Shown here one piece after another: positions 8,837 to 18,008 of a stretch of DNA of 64,000 bases. A program made the translations under genes and the position numbers. Below the pieces are notes generated by a model. It saw only the letters and a program-made list of their open reading frames with translations, ran no database searches and was not told the DNA's origin. The DNA lies in contig QXWO01000026.1 of NCBI GenBank assembly GCA_009911035.1, forward strand, positions 1 through 64,000. Reading direction: 5' to 3'. Each line of letters begins with the position of its first letter. Position 1 is the stretch's first letter. Origin of the DNA: Lachnospiraceae bacterium (GTDB lineage: Bacteria > Bacillota > Clostridia > Lachnospirales > Lachnospiraceae).

Positions 8837-10735
8837 ATGTGCGGAATAGCAGGATTTTGCAATCTGAAAGGTGACAGGGAAAAGAATATTGAACGGATGA
8901 AGGAAAGAATGTACCACCGGGGGCCGGATGCCGGGGGGGATTATTTTTCTAAGGATGGCAGCATCACGTTAGGGCACAGACGGCTTTCCATTTTTGACTT
9001 GTCTGAAAACGGCGCGCAGCCTATGGTTTCTCACAGCGGGCGGTTTGTGATTTCCTATAATGGGGAGATATATAACTATAAGAAAATTGCCCGCAGGCTC
9101 CTGGAAGAAAAGAAGGTGACGGCTTTCAGGGGGACTTCCGATACGGAAGTTCTGCTGGAGGCATTTGAGGCGTATGGAGTGGAAGAAGCCATTTCCCTCT
9201 GCAAGGGGATGTTTGCCATTGCCCTGTATGATAAAAAAGAGCAGACACTCTACCTGATCCGGGACAGAATAGGGGAAAAGCCTTTGTACTATGGGCTTGT
9301 GGGAGACGGCTTTGCCTTTGCTTCGGATATTGGCTCGATCGCTGTTCTGGAAGGGTTTAAAAATCCCATTAACCGGGCGGTTCTGGACTTGTATTTTATA
9401 CATGGCTATATTCCGGCGCCCTATTCCATCTATGAGAATATCTATAAACTGGAAGCAGGCGCTATCCTGAAGGTGAAACTACCTTTTAGAGGGATGGATG
9501 GTACAGAAATGACACGGTACTGGTCTGTTAAGGAAACTGCCAAAAAGGGACAGGAAAATATCTTCCGGGGATCGGAAAAAGAAGCGGCGGACGAACTTGA
9601 GAGACTTTTAAAAGCGTCCATCACAGAGCAGATGGCGGCGGACGTTCCGGTGGGGGCATTTCTTTCTGCGGGAATCGATTCCAGCACGGTGGTTGCGCTG
9701 ATGCAGTCCCTGCACAAAGGAAAGGTGAAAAGCTTTACCATCGGTATGGAGGAAAAGGACTACAACGAAGCGGTATATGCCAAGGAAATTGCAAGGTACT
9801 TAGGCACCGACCACACGGAACTTTATATTACAGAGGAGGATGCCAAAGGGGTGATTCCCAGGCTTTCCGGCATGTTTGGGGAGCCTTTTGCAGATTCCTC
9901 CCAGATTCCCACTTATCTGGTGAGCCGCATGACCAGAGAGCATGTGACTGTATCGTTAAGTGGAGATGGAGGGGATGAATTATTCTGCGGATATACCTCC
10001 TACTTTTCCGTGGAGCGGATTTGGAATAAGATGAAAAACATTCCGTATTTTATCAGAAAACCGTGCAGTGAGCTGGTAATACACAGTCCCCTTGCCAGAA
10101 AGCCGGTTTACCGGATCAAGGGAAAGCTTCTGGGAGCCAAAGGCCCTTCTGATTTGTATATCTGTTCCTATGAAACAGACCCGCTGACGAAACAGATCAG
10201 TCTTGACACAAAAGAGTGCAGTTACAAATACAGTGAATACGATCCAAAATTTTTAAAGGAAACCAATCACAACATTATGCTGATGGACATGCTCATGTAC
10301 CATCCCGATGATATTCTGGTAAAGGTGGACAGGGCGGCCATGGCGGTTTCGCTGGAAACAAGAGTGCCCATGCTGGATAAGGATGTGGTGGAGTTTGCCT
10401 GGACATTGCCTGTCGAATATGAACGGGAGGGAAAGAAGGGGAAAAAAGTGCTCCGGGATGTGCTTTACCGTTACGTGCCAAAAGAAATGATGGAGCGCCC
10501 CAAGAAAGGGTTCAGCATCCCTATTGAAAAATGGCTCCGCCAGCCCGGGCTCCGTGAGTGGGCGGAAAGTCTGATCGACAGAAAGACGCTGGCACATCAG
10601 GGGATTTTAAATGCAGATGTGGTATGGAAAATCTGGGAGGACTTCATAGACAGAGGTGAATGGAGAATCCAGATCTGGTATATCCTTATGTTTCAGGAGT
10701 GGATGATGCATGAGGCTGTCAGCGCCGGCTCATGA
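8837..10735 (+). CDS. asnB: AsnB-type glutamine-dependent amidotransferase, second copy
   Basis: A second asparagine-synthase-family protein of 632 residues. Cys2 (MCGIAGF), YHRGPDAGG near residue 36, the PP-loop SAGIDSS at 277-283 and SGDGGDE near residue 375 are all present. The SAGID variant of the PP-loop separates it from the first copy (SGGYD), so the two may act on different acceptors. A run of seven Gs at 8933-8939 is in frame. TGGAGGAAAG gives a strong ribosome-binding site. Its last 43 bases overlap the end of the convergent gene at 10693-12135. Confidence 0.91.
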   Translation: MCGIAGFCNLKGDREKNIERMKERMYHRGPDAGGDYFSKDGSITLGHRRLSIFDLSENGAQPMVSHSGRFVISYNGEIYNYKKIARRLLEEKKVTAFRGTSDTEVLLEAFEAYGVEEAISLCKGMFAIALYDKKEQTLYLIRDRIGEKPLYYGLVGDGFAFASDIGSIAVLEGFKNPINRAVLDLYFIHGYIPAPYSIYENIYKLEAGAILKVKLPFRGMDGTEMTRYWSVKETAKKGQENIFRGSEKEAADELERLLKASITEQMAADVPVGAFLSAGIDSSTVVALMQSLHKGKVKSFTIGMEEKDYNEAVYAKEIARYLGTDHTELYITEEDAKGVIPRLSGMFGEPFADSSQIPTYLVSRMTREHVTVSLSGDGGDELFCGYTSYFSVERIWNKMKNIPYFIRKPCSELVIHSPLARKPVYRIKGKLLGAKGPSDLYICSYETDPLTKQISLDTKECSYKYSEYDPKFLKETNHNIMLMDMLMYHPDDILVKVDRAAMAVSLETRVPMLDKDVVEFAWTLPVEYEREGKKGKKVLRDVLYRYVPKEMMERPKKGFSIPIEKWLRQPGLREWAESLIDRKTLAHQGILNADVVWKIWEDFIDRGEWRIQIWYILMFQEWMMHEAVSAGS

Positions 10736-12135
10736 CCTGCCTGTTTGTCAGACTTTTTTGTCTTCTTATTTATGAAAGTTTCATACAGCATCATAAGCAG
10801 GCTGATATAAAACAGCGGCATATTGTAGATGGTATACCGTGTCTGAGAAAAGATGACCAGAGATACCAGCCCCACATTCAGTACAATGGAAATAAGAGTC
10901 AGGGATGCGAAAAGCGCGGTTTTATAGTTTTTCCGCCTGAATTGGAGGAACAACAAAAATCCATACACTGGATAGATCAGGGCGCTGTAAAAAATAAGTA
11001 TAGTATTGCGCTGGGCCACCGTGGTAATCAGCCCGGAGAGGAAGTTGTCAGCAAATATCCGGATTATTTTCCAGATGCTATGAGGCAGGACGGAACGGTT
11101 GATCTGATTCATGATCTGGTCGGAAAGCTGGTTTAAGCCCACCACATCGGAAGAAAGTCCGCTTGCCAGGGCAAACTCGTTTACAAGGGGCCACATGGTA
11201 TCTATCTGGATGCAGTCATAGGAGTCTCCAAAGTGGGAAACACGTTCCAGCCAGCCGTTTCCTGCAAAGTCGCCTAAATACCCGTTATCATAACAGATGT
11301 CATATATTTCCAGAAAAAGATCTTTGATGCTGCTCTCTTCGATATATTCGGAATCATTCCGGGAGGCCGTATAGAATACCACTGTGGTGATGAAACGGGT
11401 ATCGCTGGAATGACGGGCAAACTCTCCCCGCAGGGCATAATTATATCCCAGGTCAAGGACAACGCTTCCGGCGAGAATGCAAAAAGCGCAGGAGAGGGCA
11501 GTCAGCACCCCTTTAAGATACTCTTTTTTTCTGATGCAGACGAAAAAGATGCACACAACCAGAAGAATAAGGCAGATAAACATCTGCTTGCGGGTGGATA
11601 GCAAGAGAAAGGTGAGCAGGGAGCAGAGGAAAAGGCTTCTTTTTTTCTGCGTAAACGTATATTCAATGAGATAACGGAAAAACAGCAGAAAGCCAGATAT
11701 AGCTATACCTTCGGTTAGAATGCTGTTGGAGTACATGGAACCTCTCTGGGCGGCAAAACGGCACAAAAAGGAAACGCCTAAGGGAACAAGTAGAACCAGC
11801 ATTGCAAGAGTTCTGGGCAGCCGGAATTCCCGGTAAATATAAGCGGCCAGCGACCATGCGGCCAGTGCTCCGAGAATACTTTGTGCAAAAGCGGCGGCAG
11901 TGAGATAGAAATCTCCCGCATTTTCAAAAATGAACCGGAAAAAGGCAAGGAACATGGGGTAAAAAGGTTCCCTTGCAATGTTCATTTCAATGTAGCTGGG
12001 AGAGTCAACGCATATGACTGCCCCGTCCCAAAAGGCAAAGAAAAGGTAATAAAGCAGACTGATACACAGCAGGATGATCGAAAAGGAATTATATTTTATA
12101 TTGTCCGTCTCTGGACTCTTAATGGGTAATTTCAT
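10693..12135 (-). CDS. Polytopic membrane protein, GT-C (ArnT/GT39-like) candidate
   Basis: A 480-residue hydrophobic protein with about ten or more predicted membrane segments, an extracytoplasmic acidic loop early on (VDSPSYIEMN near residue 42) and a REPFYPMFLAFFR segment. This arrangement resembles GT-C enzymes that use polyprenyl-phosphate sugars to decorate glycans outside the membrane. A large hydrophilic loop (about 235-340) follows the middle helices. GGAGAA lies eight bases upstream of the ATG. It is the third gene of the antisense operon after the MBOAT and SGNH-like genes, and its 3' end runs 43 bases into asnB on the other strand. I do not recognise a named family. Confidence 0.65.
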   Translation of the reverse strand: MKLPIKSPETDNIKYNSFSIILLCISLLYYLFFAFWDGAVICVDSPSYIEMNIAREPFYPMFLAFFRFIFENAGDFYLTAAAFAQSILGALAAWSLAAYIYREFRLPRTLAMLVLLVPLGVSFLCRFAAQRGSMYSNSILTEGIAISGFLLFFRYLIEYTFTQKKRSLFLCSLLTFLLLSTRKQMFICLILLVVCIFFVCIRKKEYLKGVLTALSCAFCILAGSVVLDLGYNYALRGEFARHSSDTRFITTVVFYTASRNDSEYIEESSIKDLFLEIYDICYDNGYLGDFAGNGWLERVSHFGDSYDCIQIDTMWPLVNEFALASGLSSDVVGLNQLSDQIMNQINRSVLPHSIWKIIRIFADNFLSGLITTVAQRNTILIFYSALIYPVYGFLLFLQFRRKNYKTALFASLTLISIVLNVGLVSLVIFSQTRYTIYNMPLFYISLLMMLYETFINKKTKKSDKQAGHEPALTASCIIHS

Positions 12136-12199
12136 TTACTTCTCCACACATAACCGCATAACACAAGATGCTGCTGTTGCAGCCAGCAGACTTTGATGC

Positions 12200-13261
12200 T
12201 TAGTTATATATACTATCATAATCGTAGTTAGAATAAAAGTCTTTTTCAACTGCCAATTTCTGAAGGTAATTATCTTTCGTCACAAGCCCGGTCCCCCCAG
12301 CTATCCATGTTAAGATGCGGGAATTGATCTCTGCTGAATAATGACCGTCATCACAGTAATAACCGGGATCGCAGACTACCTCATACTGGTCAAAAAAGTT
12401 ATACAGCCTGACATTGGGACATGTCAGGAGAAGTTCCGTGGCGCACTGCTCTGCCTGAAGCTGTTTAGGAAGGGTCCCTTTGATATTCAGGGCATCCCAG
12501 TAGCAGATACTGTAAGGGGGATAAAAAATATAAAAGTCAGTATCAGGGTATTTATTTACAACAGCAAGCACGTTTTCGGTGATGGTCCGGGTGACGGTTT
12601 CCCGTTCTTTTTCGCCAAATTCCCTGACCACGTTCATGTTGACATTGTTTCTGTCATAGGACTGCAGAATCTGTTCCAATCCGGTGGGTCTTTGCCAGGA
12701 GGAGTATTCATCCATGGTGGTGGAAGGCTGGCCGGATATAGTCATGGCAATGTTGGGCAGTACCCCATGGTACAGGATGGCTTTATTGAACAGGTAAGAG
12801 ACATCGTTAAAAGGATTGTCGTCATACAGGTAGTCAGGGTATGATTCGTACTGCTTCCAGTCCGGATCACGCAGAAGCCCGTTGTAGTCCAGCGCCCATA
12901 TTACGGTCTTCAAGTCCTGATTCCTTGCAAGGGCGCGGTCCAGATTTTGCGCAAGCTCCTGATATCCTGCGCCGGAAAAGACCTCCTTGACTGATAGGGT
13001 GCCGAACAAGGCGTCCATCTCGCTTGGCTTAAAGTTCTGGGCCATGGAGGTCCCTGTGATCAGCCCGTTAAAGTCAAAGTGCCTGGAAATGCCGTCATTG
13101 ATATACCGCTCCTCATACAGCCGATAGGACAGGAAGGAAAAGGGTTTATGATAATGGAAATAAGGGTCTGTGATTATCACAACAAGGGCGGTAAAAAGTA
13201 AAGTCGCTGCCAGTGTTACCATACATTTTGTAAACCACTTTTTAGGATCCTGTTGTTTCAT
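12200..13261 (-). CDS. SGNH/DltD-like partner of an MBOAT acyltransferase
   Basis: A 353-residue protein with a single N-terminal membrane anchor (about 12-31), so most of it faces outward. ITGTSMAQNF near residue 69 fits the nucleophile serine block, and CDDGHYSAE near residue 320 fits the Asp-His block of SGNH-fold O-acetyl handling proteins such as AlgJ, DltD and PatB. It lies directly downstream of the MBOAT gene on the same strand, the usual arrangement in which the MBOAT moves acetyl across the membrane and the SGNH protein transfers it to the glycan. Family name uncertain; role inferred from motifs and context. Confidence 0.72.
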   Translation of the reverse strand: MKQQDPKKWFTKCMVTLAATLLFTALVVIITDPYFHYHKPFSFLSYRLYEERYINDGISRHFDFNGLITGTSMAQNFKPSEMDALFGTLSVKEVFSGAGYQELAQNLDRALARNQDLKTVIWALDYNGLLRDPDWKQYESYPDYLYDDNPFNDVSYLFNKAILYHGVLPNIAMTISGQPSTTMDEYSSWQRPTGLEQILQSYDRNNVNMNVVREFGEKERETVTRTITENVLAVVNKYPDTDFYIFYPPYSICYWDALNIKGTLPKQLQAEQCATELLLTCPNVRLYNFFDQYEVVCDPGYYCDDGHYSAEINSRILTWIAGGTGLVTKDNYLQKLAVEKDFYSNYDYDSIYN

Positions 13262-13316
13262 AAGTTACCTCCCTTCCGGCATGATCCTGTCACTAAATTA
13301 AGAAGCGGACCTCCAA

Positions 13317-14780
13317 TTAAAAATTAAAATATAAAAATTCGCTGATTTCTGACAAGGAAATGATGCTCCAGAACATCAGCCCTGCCGCAGTCAGCAGGGT
13401 GCGGTTTGTGAACTTCAAATCTGAAGTTTTCTCCTGGGTATTGCGCATGGTGAAGCAGGCCAGCAAAGACGCGGCGGTGAAGGTCACAACAGGCAGATAA
13501 GGAAAGCGTGATATGATGCTGCCAAGTCCTGCACGGTATAGGAAACTGATTTCAATCAAATCTTGGAAACTGTCTGTAATGGGCTGGTATATACTGCCGG
13601 CGCCTCCATGGAAAAGCTGGTTCCAAAGCAGCAGGGCATCGGAAACGGACTGGGCCCGAAACAGGCTCCAGGCAAATGTTACCAGCAAAAAAGTAATCCC
13701 CACTTTTACAAATTTCGGTATTTTTAAGGCAGGTATGTTTACTAACCGTTCAAAGACAGAAACGATGCCGTGCATGGCGCCCCACAAAATAAAGGTCCAG
13801 TTTGCCCCGTGCCAGAGGCCGCTTACCAGGAACACTGCCAGTACATTTGTACATGTCCGCGCCTTTCCTTTCCGGTTTCCACCCAGAGGAATGTAGATAT
13901 ATTTGGTAAAAAACCTTGTGAGTGTCATATGCCAGCGGTCCCAGAATGCAGAAATGGAATCTGCTTTATAGGGAGAATTGAAGTTTACAGGGAGTTTAAG
14001 CCCCAGCATATAGCCCATGCCGTAGGCCATGTCGCAGTAACCGCTGAAATCAAAATAAATCTGCAGGGAATAGCAGACCATTACAAGAAGAACGCTGCTG
14101 CTATTTAATTCTGTAATGTTGCTGTAGCCGATGCCCACGACCTTGGAAAAAGTATCAGCCACCAGCACCTTTTTGGCAAGTCCTAAGGCGAAAGCGTAAA
14201 GTCCTCTGCTTAAGTTGTCAAAATCCGGCTTCCAGTTCCGCTCATCCCGGAACTGGGGAATCAGTTCACTGTGATACACAATGGGACCGGCAATTAACTG
14301 GGGGAAAAAAGATACATAGGCGGCATATTCCAAAAAACTGTAGCTGCTGCACTCACCCCGGTAGGAGTCAATCACATAGGACAACTGCTGGAAGGTGTAA
14401 AAACTGATGCCAAGAGGCAGCACAAGATGCAGCAGGGCCAGATCCGTCTTAAATGCGATATTGAAATTCTCTATAAAAAAGTCAAAATATTTGAAATAAA
14501 ACAATATGCCGATATCCATCAAAATTCCCAGCCACAAAAATGCCAGCCGTACCGGGCGGGAGCCTGTACGGTTCATGGCATAAGATAAACTGAAATTTAT
14601 AATAATACTGAAAATTAAAAGATATAGATAATGGATATTATTATAACCATAAAACCACATAGACATGCCCGTCAGAAAAGCCAGGGCAGCCTTGTGGCGT
14701 CCGGCATGATTTAATCCGTAATATCCTATTAATGTCAATGGGAAAAACAGGAATAGAAAAATATAAGAATTAAATAGCAT
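13317..14780 (-). CDS. MBOAT-family O-acyltransferase (AlgI/DltB-like)
   Basis: A 487-residue integral membrane protein with about ten or more helices. It carries the hallmark SGLWHGANWTF with the conserved His near residue 320, and SAFWDRWHMTLTRFF (about 275-289) with the second invariant region of the family. These proteins pass acyl groups, normally acetyl, from a cytoplasmic donor to a surface polysaccharide. It leads the antisense operon (MBOAT, SGNH-like, GT-C-like), and the sigma-A-like promoter at 14840-14869 lies 60 bases upstream. GAAAGGAT precedes the ATG. A second, separate MBOAT gene lies at 40152-41660. Confidence 0.92.
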   Translation of the reverse strand: MLFNSYIFLFLFFPLTLIGYYGLNHAGRHKAALAFLTGMSMWFYGYNNIHYLYLLIFSIIINFSLSYAMNRTGSRPVRLAFLWLGILMDIGILFYFKYFDFFIENFNIAFKTDLALLHLVLPLGISFYTFQQLSYVIDSYRGECSSYSFLEYAAYVSFFPQLIAGPIVYHSELIPQFRDERNWKPDFDNLSRGLYAFALGLAKKVLVADTFSKVVGIGYSNITELNSSSVLLVMVCYSLQIYFDFSGYCDMAYGMGYMLGLKLPVNFNSPYKADSISAFWDRWHMTLTRFFTKYIYIPLGGNRKGKARTCTNVLAVFLVSGLWHGANWTFILWGAMHGIVSVFERLVNIPALKIPKFVKVGITFLLVTFAWSLFRAQSVSDALLLWNQLFHGGAGSIYQPITDSFQDLIEISFLYRAGLGSIISRFPYLPVVTFTAASLLACFTMRNTQEKTSDLKFTNRTLLTAAGLMFWSIISLSEISEFLYFNF

Positions 14781-14839
14781 TGAAATATCCTTTCACAGGT
14801 TCTTTTGGGCAGTGCTGATGTAAATGGAAAACCAATGCT

Positions 14840-14869
14840 ATTATAAGCCCTTGTGCCGTCACTTGGCAA
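14840..14869 (-). promoter_or_regulatory. Sigma-A-type promoter for the antisense MBOAT operon
   Basis: Read on the minus strand, TTGCCA (14864-14869), an 18-base spacer and a perfect TATAAT (14840-14845) precede the MBOAT start by about 60 bases. It lies back to back with the + strand promoter at 14900-14928. Confidence 0.7.
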
Positions 14870-14899
14870 TAAAATTTTGTGACAGACAGGCTGCAAAAC

Positions 14900-14928
14900 T
14901 TGTAGTGACAAGAAAAGTATGGTAAAAT
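14900..14928 (+). promoter_or_regulatory. Sigma-A-type promoter for the tandem GT11 genes
   Basis: TTGTAG (14900-14905), a 17-base spacer and TAAAAT (14923-14928) sit about 35 bases before the GT11 start at 14963. The match is moderate, but the position is right for a gene that has no upstream gene on its strand. Confidence 0.55.
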
Positions 14929-14962
14929 TATTAGATTCAGTATGGGGATAAGAGGTGCTGCC

Positions 14963-15922
14963 ATGAATATAATCAGGATGTCCGGTGGGCTTGGGAATCA
15001 GATGTTCCAGTATGCGTTATATCTGAAACTCCGTTCCATGGGTAAAGAAGTAAAATTTGATGATATCAATGAATACCGTAGCGAGAGCACACGTCCCATC
15101 ATGCTGGCTCTTTTTGGTATTGAGTACCCAAGGGCTGACTGGGATGAGATAACGGTATTTACGGACGGCGACATGAATCCCATGAAGCGCATCAGGAGAA
15201 AGCTTTTTGGCAGGCGGGCAATCGAATATTATGAAGAAGGCTTTTATGACCCTAAGGTGCTGACCTTTGACTCCATGTATCTGCGGGGAAATTTTCAGAG
15301 CGAGAAATACTTTGAGGATATTAAAGATGAAGTCAGGGCGCTCTACAGGTTTCCGGTATTGGAGGACATGCATCTTCCTGTGAAGCTTTATAACAGTACA
15401 AGGGCCTGTCTGGATGCCATCGAACGCACGGAGGCGGTGGCAATCCATATGTACCGCAGTGATTCCCGGTTGGACGAAGAACTGTATGAAGGAATCTGCA
15501 CAGAAAAATATTATGAAGGGGCAGTGCGGTTTATGCAGGAAAAATGTCCGGGCGCGGTCTTTTATATATTCAGCAATGAGCCTAAATGGGTGAAGGGCTG
15601 GGCAGAGCATTTAATTGAAAGCCAGATGGAAGAGGGCATGAGTGTGGAAGAACTCCGGGAAATGGAAAAGCGCTTTGTCATGGTGGAAGCCAACACAGAA
15701 TATACCGGGTATCTGGACATGATGCTTATGAGCAGATGCAGGCATAATATTATATCAAACTCAAGCTTTAGCTGGTGGGCAGCATGGATCAATGACAACC
15801 CGGACAAGCTGGTGGCGGCCCCGGACCGGTGGGTAAATGATAAGGACAGTGAAGATGTATATACCCAGGGGATGATACTGATAGATGCCAAAGGCAGGGT
15901 GAATCACAGGATCAAAGCATAA
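14963..15922 (+). CDS. GT11 alpha-1,2-fucosyltransferase-like protein, catalytic motif altered
   Basis: A 319-residue member of the GT11 family, which transfers L-fucose from GDP-fucose. GGLGNQMFQYA lies at about 7-17 and SSFSWWAAW near residue 270, both canonical. The donor-binding HxRRxDY motif is changed: residues 162-168 read HMYRSDS, so the first arginine is Tyr164 and the tyrosine is lost. The next gene is a clear tandem duplicate that keeps the intact motif. The copy may be inactive or have a changed donor. The start at 14963 follows GAGGTG; the ATG at 14942 lies too far upstream of the fold. Confidence 0.85.
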   Translation: MNIIRMSGGLGNQMFQYALYLKLRSMGKEVKFDDINEYRSESTRPIMLALFGIEYPRADWDEITVFTDGDMNPMKRIRRKLFGRRAIEYYEEGFYDPKVLTFDSMYLRGNFQSEKYFEDIKDEVRALYRFPVLEDMHLPVKLYNSTRACLDAIERTEAVAIHMYRSDSRLDEELYEGICTEKYYEGAVRFMQEKCPGAVFYIFSNEPKWVKGWAEHLIESQMEEGMSVEELREMEKRFVMVEANTEYTGYLDMMLMSRCRHNIISNSSFSWWAAWINDNPDKLVAAPDRWVNDKDSEDVYTQGMILIDAKGRVNHRIKA

Positions 15923-15947
15923 AATAAAAAGGGAAAGAGTTCCGGTA

Positions 15948-16874
15948 ATGAATATAATCAGAATGACTGGCGGGCTTGGAAACCAGATGTTTCAGTATGC
16001 CCTGTACCTAAAGCTCTGCTCTTTGGGCAGAGAAGTAAAATTTGACGATATAACGGAATATGACAGGGCAGATGCAAGACATATCATGCTCTGGGCGTTT
16101 GGCATTGATTATCCGAAGGCGGACAGGGACGAGATCAATGAGATCACGGACGGCTTTTTAAAACTTTCCCACCGCGTGAGGCGGAAGCTGTTTGGAAGGA
16201 AGTCACTGGAATACCACGAGAGAGACTGTAACTTTGACGGGCAGATACTGGAGAAGGAGCGGGCCTATCTGACCGGCTATTTCCAGAGTGAGAAATATTT
16301 TAAGGATATAGAAGATAAGGTGCGCAGCGCCTTTATTTTTTCGGACAGAATCTGGCAGGGAATAAATGGGGAACTGAAAGGAAGAATGGAAGGGTATCTG
16401 ACACGGATACAGGAAAGCCTTTCCGTGGCCGTACATGTGCGCCGGGGGGATTACGTGACCAGCAGCCAGATTTACGGCGGAATCTGTACAGAAAGCTATT
16501 ACTGTGCAGCGGTAAAACATATGCTCACATTTTTTCCCGGCGCAGCATTTTATATTTTTACCAATGACCCGGAATGGGCAAGGGAATGGGTTCCACGGTT
16601 ATGCGGACAGATAAACGGTATCACCGGAGACAGATTTACAGTGGTGGAGGGCACCAGAGAGGATACCGGGTATCTGGATATGTTTCTTATGAGCCGCTGC
16701 AGGAACTATATTTTAGCAAATTCCAGTTTTAGCTGGTGGGGGGCGTGGCTGAATCCTTCCCCGGATAAAAAAATAATAGCGCCGTCCAAATGGTTCAACA
16801 ATCAGGACTGCAGGGATATATACACGGAGGATATGATCAAAATCTCTCCAGAAGGTGGATTGGTCAAAGAATGA
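15948..16874 (+). CDS. GT11 alpha-1,2-fucosyltransferase-like protein
   Basis: A 308-residue GT11 enzyme with GGLGNQMFQYA at about 7-17, an intact HVRRGDY at 163-169 and SSFSWWGAW near residue 267. It should add fucose in alpha-1,2 linkage to a galactose-type acceptor from GDP-fucose in the cytoplasm. It aligns along its whole length with the upstream gene, so the pair arose by tandem duplication. Its stop overlaps the start of the following GT2 gene (ATGA). No GDP-fucose biosynthesis gene is in the window, so the donor must come from elsewhere or from fucose salvage. Confidence 0.9.
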   Translation: MNIIRMTGGLGNQMFQYALYLKLCSLGREVKFDDITEYDRADARHIMLWAFGIDYPKADRDEINEITDGFLKLSHRVRRKLFGRKSLEYHERDCNFDGQILEKERAYLTGYFQSEKYFKDIEDKVRSAFIFSDRIWQGINGELKGRMEGYLTRIQESLSVAVHVRRGDYVTSSQIYGGICTESYYCAAVKHMLTFFPGAAFYIFTNDPEWAREWVPRLCGQINGITGDRFTVVEGTREDTGYLDMFLMSRCRNYILANSSFSWWGAWLNPSPDKKIIAPSKWFNNQDCRDIYTEDMIKISPEGGLVKE

Positions 16875-17890
16875 AACAAAATAAAAAACTGATTTCTGTG
16901 ATTGTAACTGCATATAATATTGAGCAATATCTGCCCCGGTGCATGGACAGCCTTCTGGCCCAGACCTATGAGCCTATGGAAATCATACTGGTGGATGACG
17001 GGTCTGACGACGGCACGCCGGAGCTTTGTGACAAATATGGGGAAAAAAATGCAAATGTCCGTGTCATACACAAGGAAAACGGCGGCCCTTCCGATGCCAG
17101 AAATGCAGGTCTGGATATTGCACAGGGGGACTTTATCGGCTATGTGGACGGGGACGACTGGACAGAGCCGGATATGTATGAAGCCATGCTCACGGCCTGT
17201 GAAAAAAACGGGGCACAGATTGCCATATGTTCTTACAGGCAGGTGGGGGAGGGAGCGGAGGAAATCCATCCTACCGGAAATAGATTGACGTTGAGCCGGG
17301 AGGAGACACTGGAATATTATATCAGTGGGCATACCCAGTACCATATTTACCATTCTGTCTGGAGTAAACTTTTTGACAGGAATGTAATTGGGGATATCCG
17401 TTTCCTGAAAGGGAGAAAGTCCGAGGATATCATGTACACTACCTGGGCTCTTGTGAGGGCGGAAAAGTGTGTTTTCCTGGACACTCCTTATTATAATTAT
17501 ATGGTAGACCGGAACGGCAGTATTATGAACAGCAAAGTCCATGAACGGCGTTTTAGGGATGAGATTCCTTTCTGGAAAGAACAGGCACAGTATTTAAGGG
17601 ACATGGGAATGCAGCAGCTTGCGGATAAGTCAGAATACCAGTTTTACCGTAAGATGCTGTTTTACTATGTGGATTTCCGGGACAGAGGGATGAAGGATTC
17701 CGGGAAAGAACTGATGGGGTTCCTTAAAAAAGAAAAAAGTGAGATCAAAAGAATTTACCAGGGGGAATATGCGGCATTAGGGGATAAGGTCAGAATGAAA
17801 CTGGCACTGCTGCAGCCGGGGGCTTATTACTGTATCGTAAAAATTTATGATAAATTGATCATACCCCTGCGCAGCCGAAGCAAAGGCTGA
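16871..17890 (+). CDS. GT2-family glycosyltransferase
   Basis: A 339-residue GT-A enzyme. The N-terminal SVIVTAYN strand, the LVDDGSDDGT donor-binding block (about 40-49) and the metal-binding YVDGDDW (about 90-96) are all present. It inverts the donor configuration and acts on a lipid-linked acceptor; a basic C-terminus with an amphipathic end could hold it on the membrane. A longer frame opens at 16790, but 16871 starts at the conserved strand, overlaps the upstream stop by four bases and has AAGGTGGA before it. The 118 bases after its stop (17891-18008) lead into the convergent methyltransferase and hold no clear terminator. Confidence 0.9.
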   Translation: MKQNKKLISVIVTAYNIEQYLPRCMDSLLAQTYEPMEIILVDDGSDDGTPELCDKYGEKNANVRVIHKENGGPSDARNAGLDIAQGDFIGYVDGDDWTEPDMYEAMLTACEKNGAQIAICSYRQVGEGAEEIHPTGNRLTLSREETLEYYISGHTQYHIYHSVWSKLFDRNVIGDIRFLKGRKSEDIMYTTWALVRAEKCVFLDTPYYNYMVDRNGSIMNSKVHERRFRDEIPFWKEQAQYLRDMGMQQLADKSEYQFYRKMLFYYVDFRDRGMKDSGKELMGFLKKEKSEIKRIYQGEYAALGDKVRMKLALLQPGAYYCIVKIYDKLIIPLRSRSKG

Positions 17891-18008
17891 TACAGGGGCA
17901 GCCGCCGCAACATAGCATTCAGACGTAAAGGCAGATATCCTCTTTAGCTGTGGGATAAGTCAGACGCTGAATTGCTGCCGGCAGGAATAAGACTGGACAG
18001 TGGGATGG

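Noticed and set aside
8933-8939. G7 run in asnB as a further slippage site
   Set aside because: The frame is intact across it and it encodes part of the conserved YHRGPDAGG block; G7 is at the low end for slippage. The same applies to G7 at 27808-27814 and 54534-54540.
10732-11136. + strand frame after the second asnB
   Set aside because: It is antisense to the GT-C-like gene, whose membrane-protein pattern is clear on the minus strand; no ribosome-binding site.
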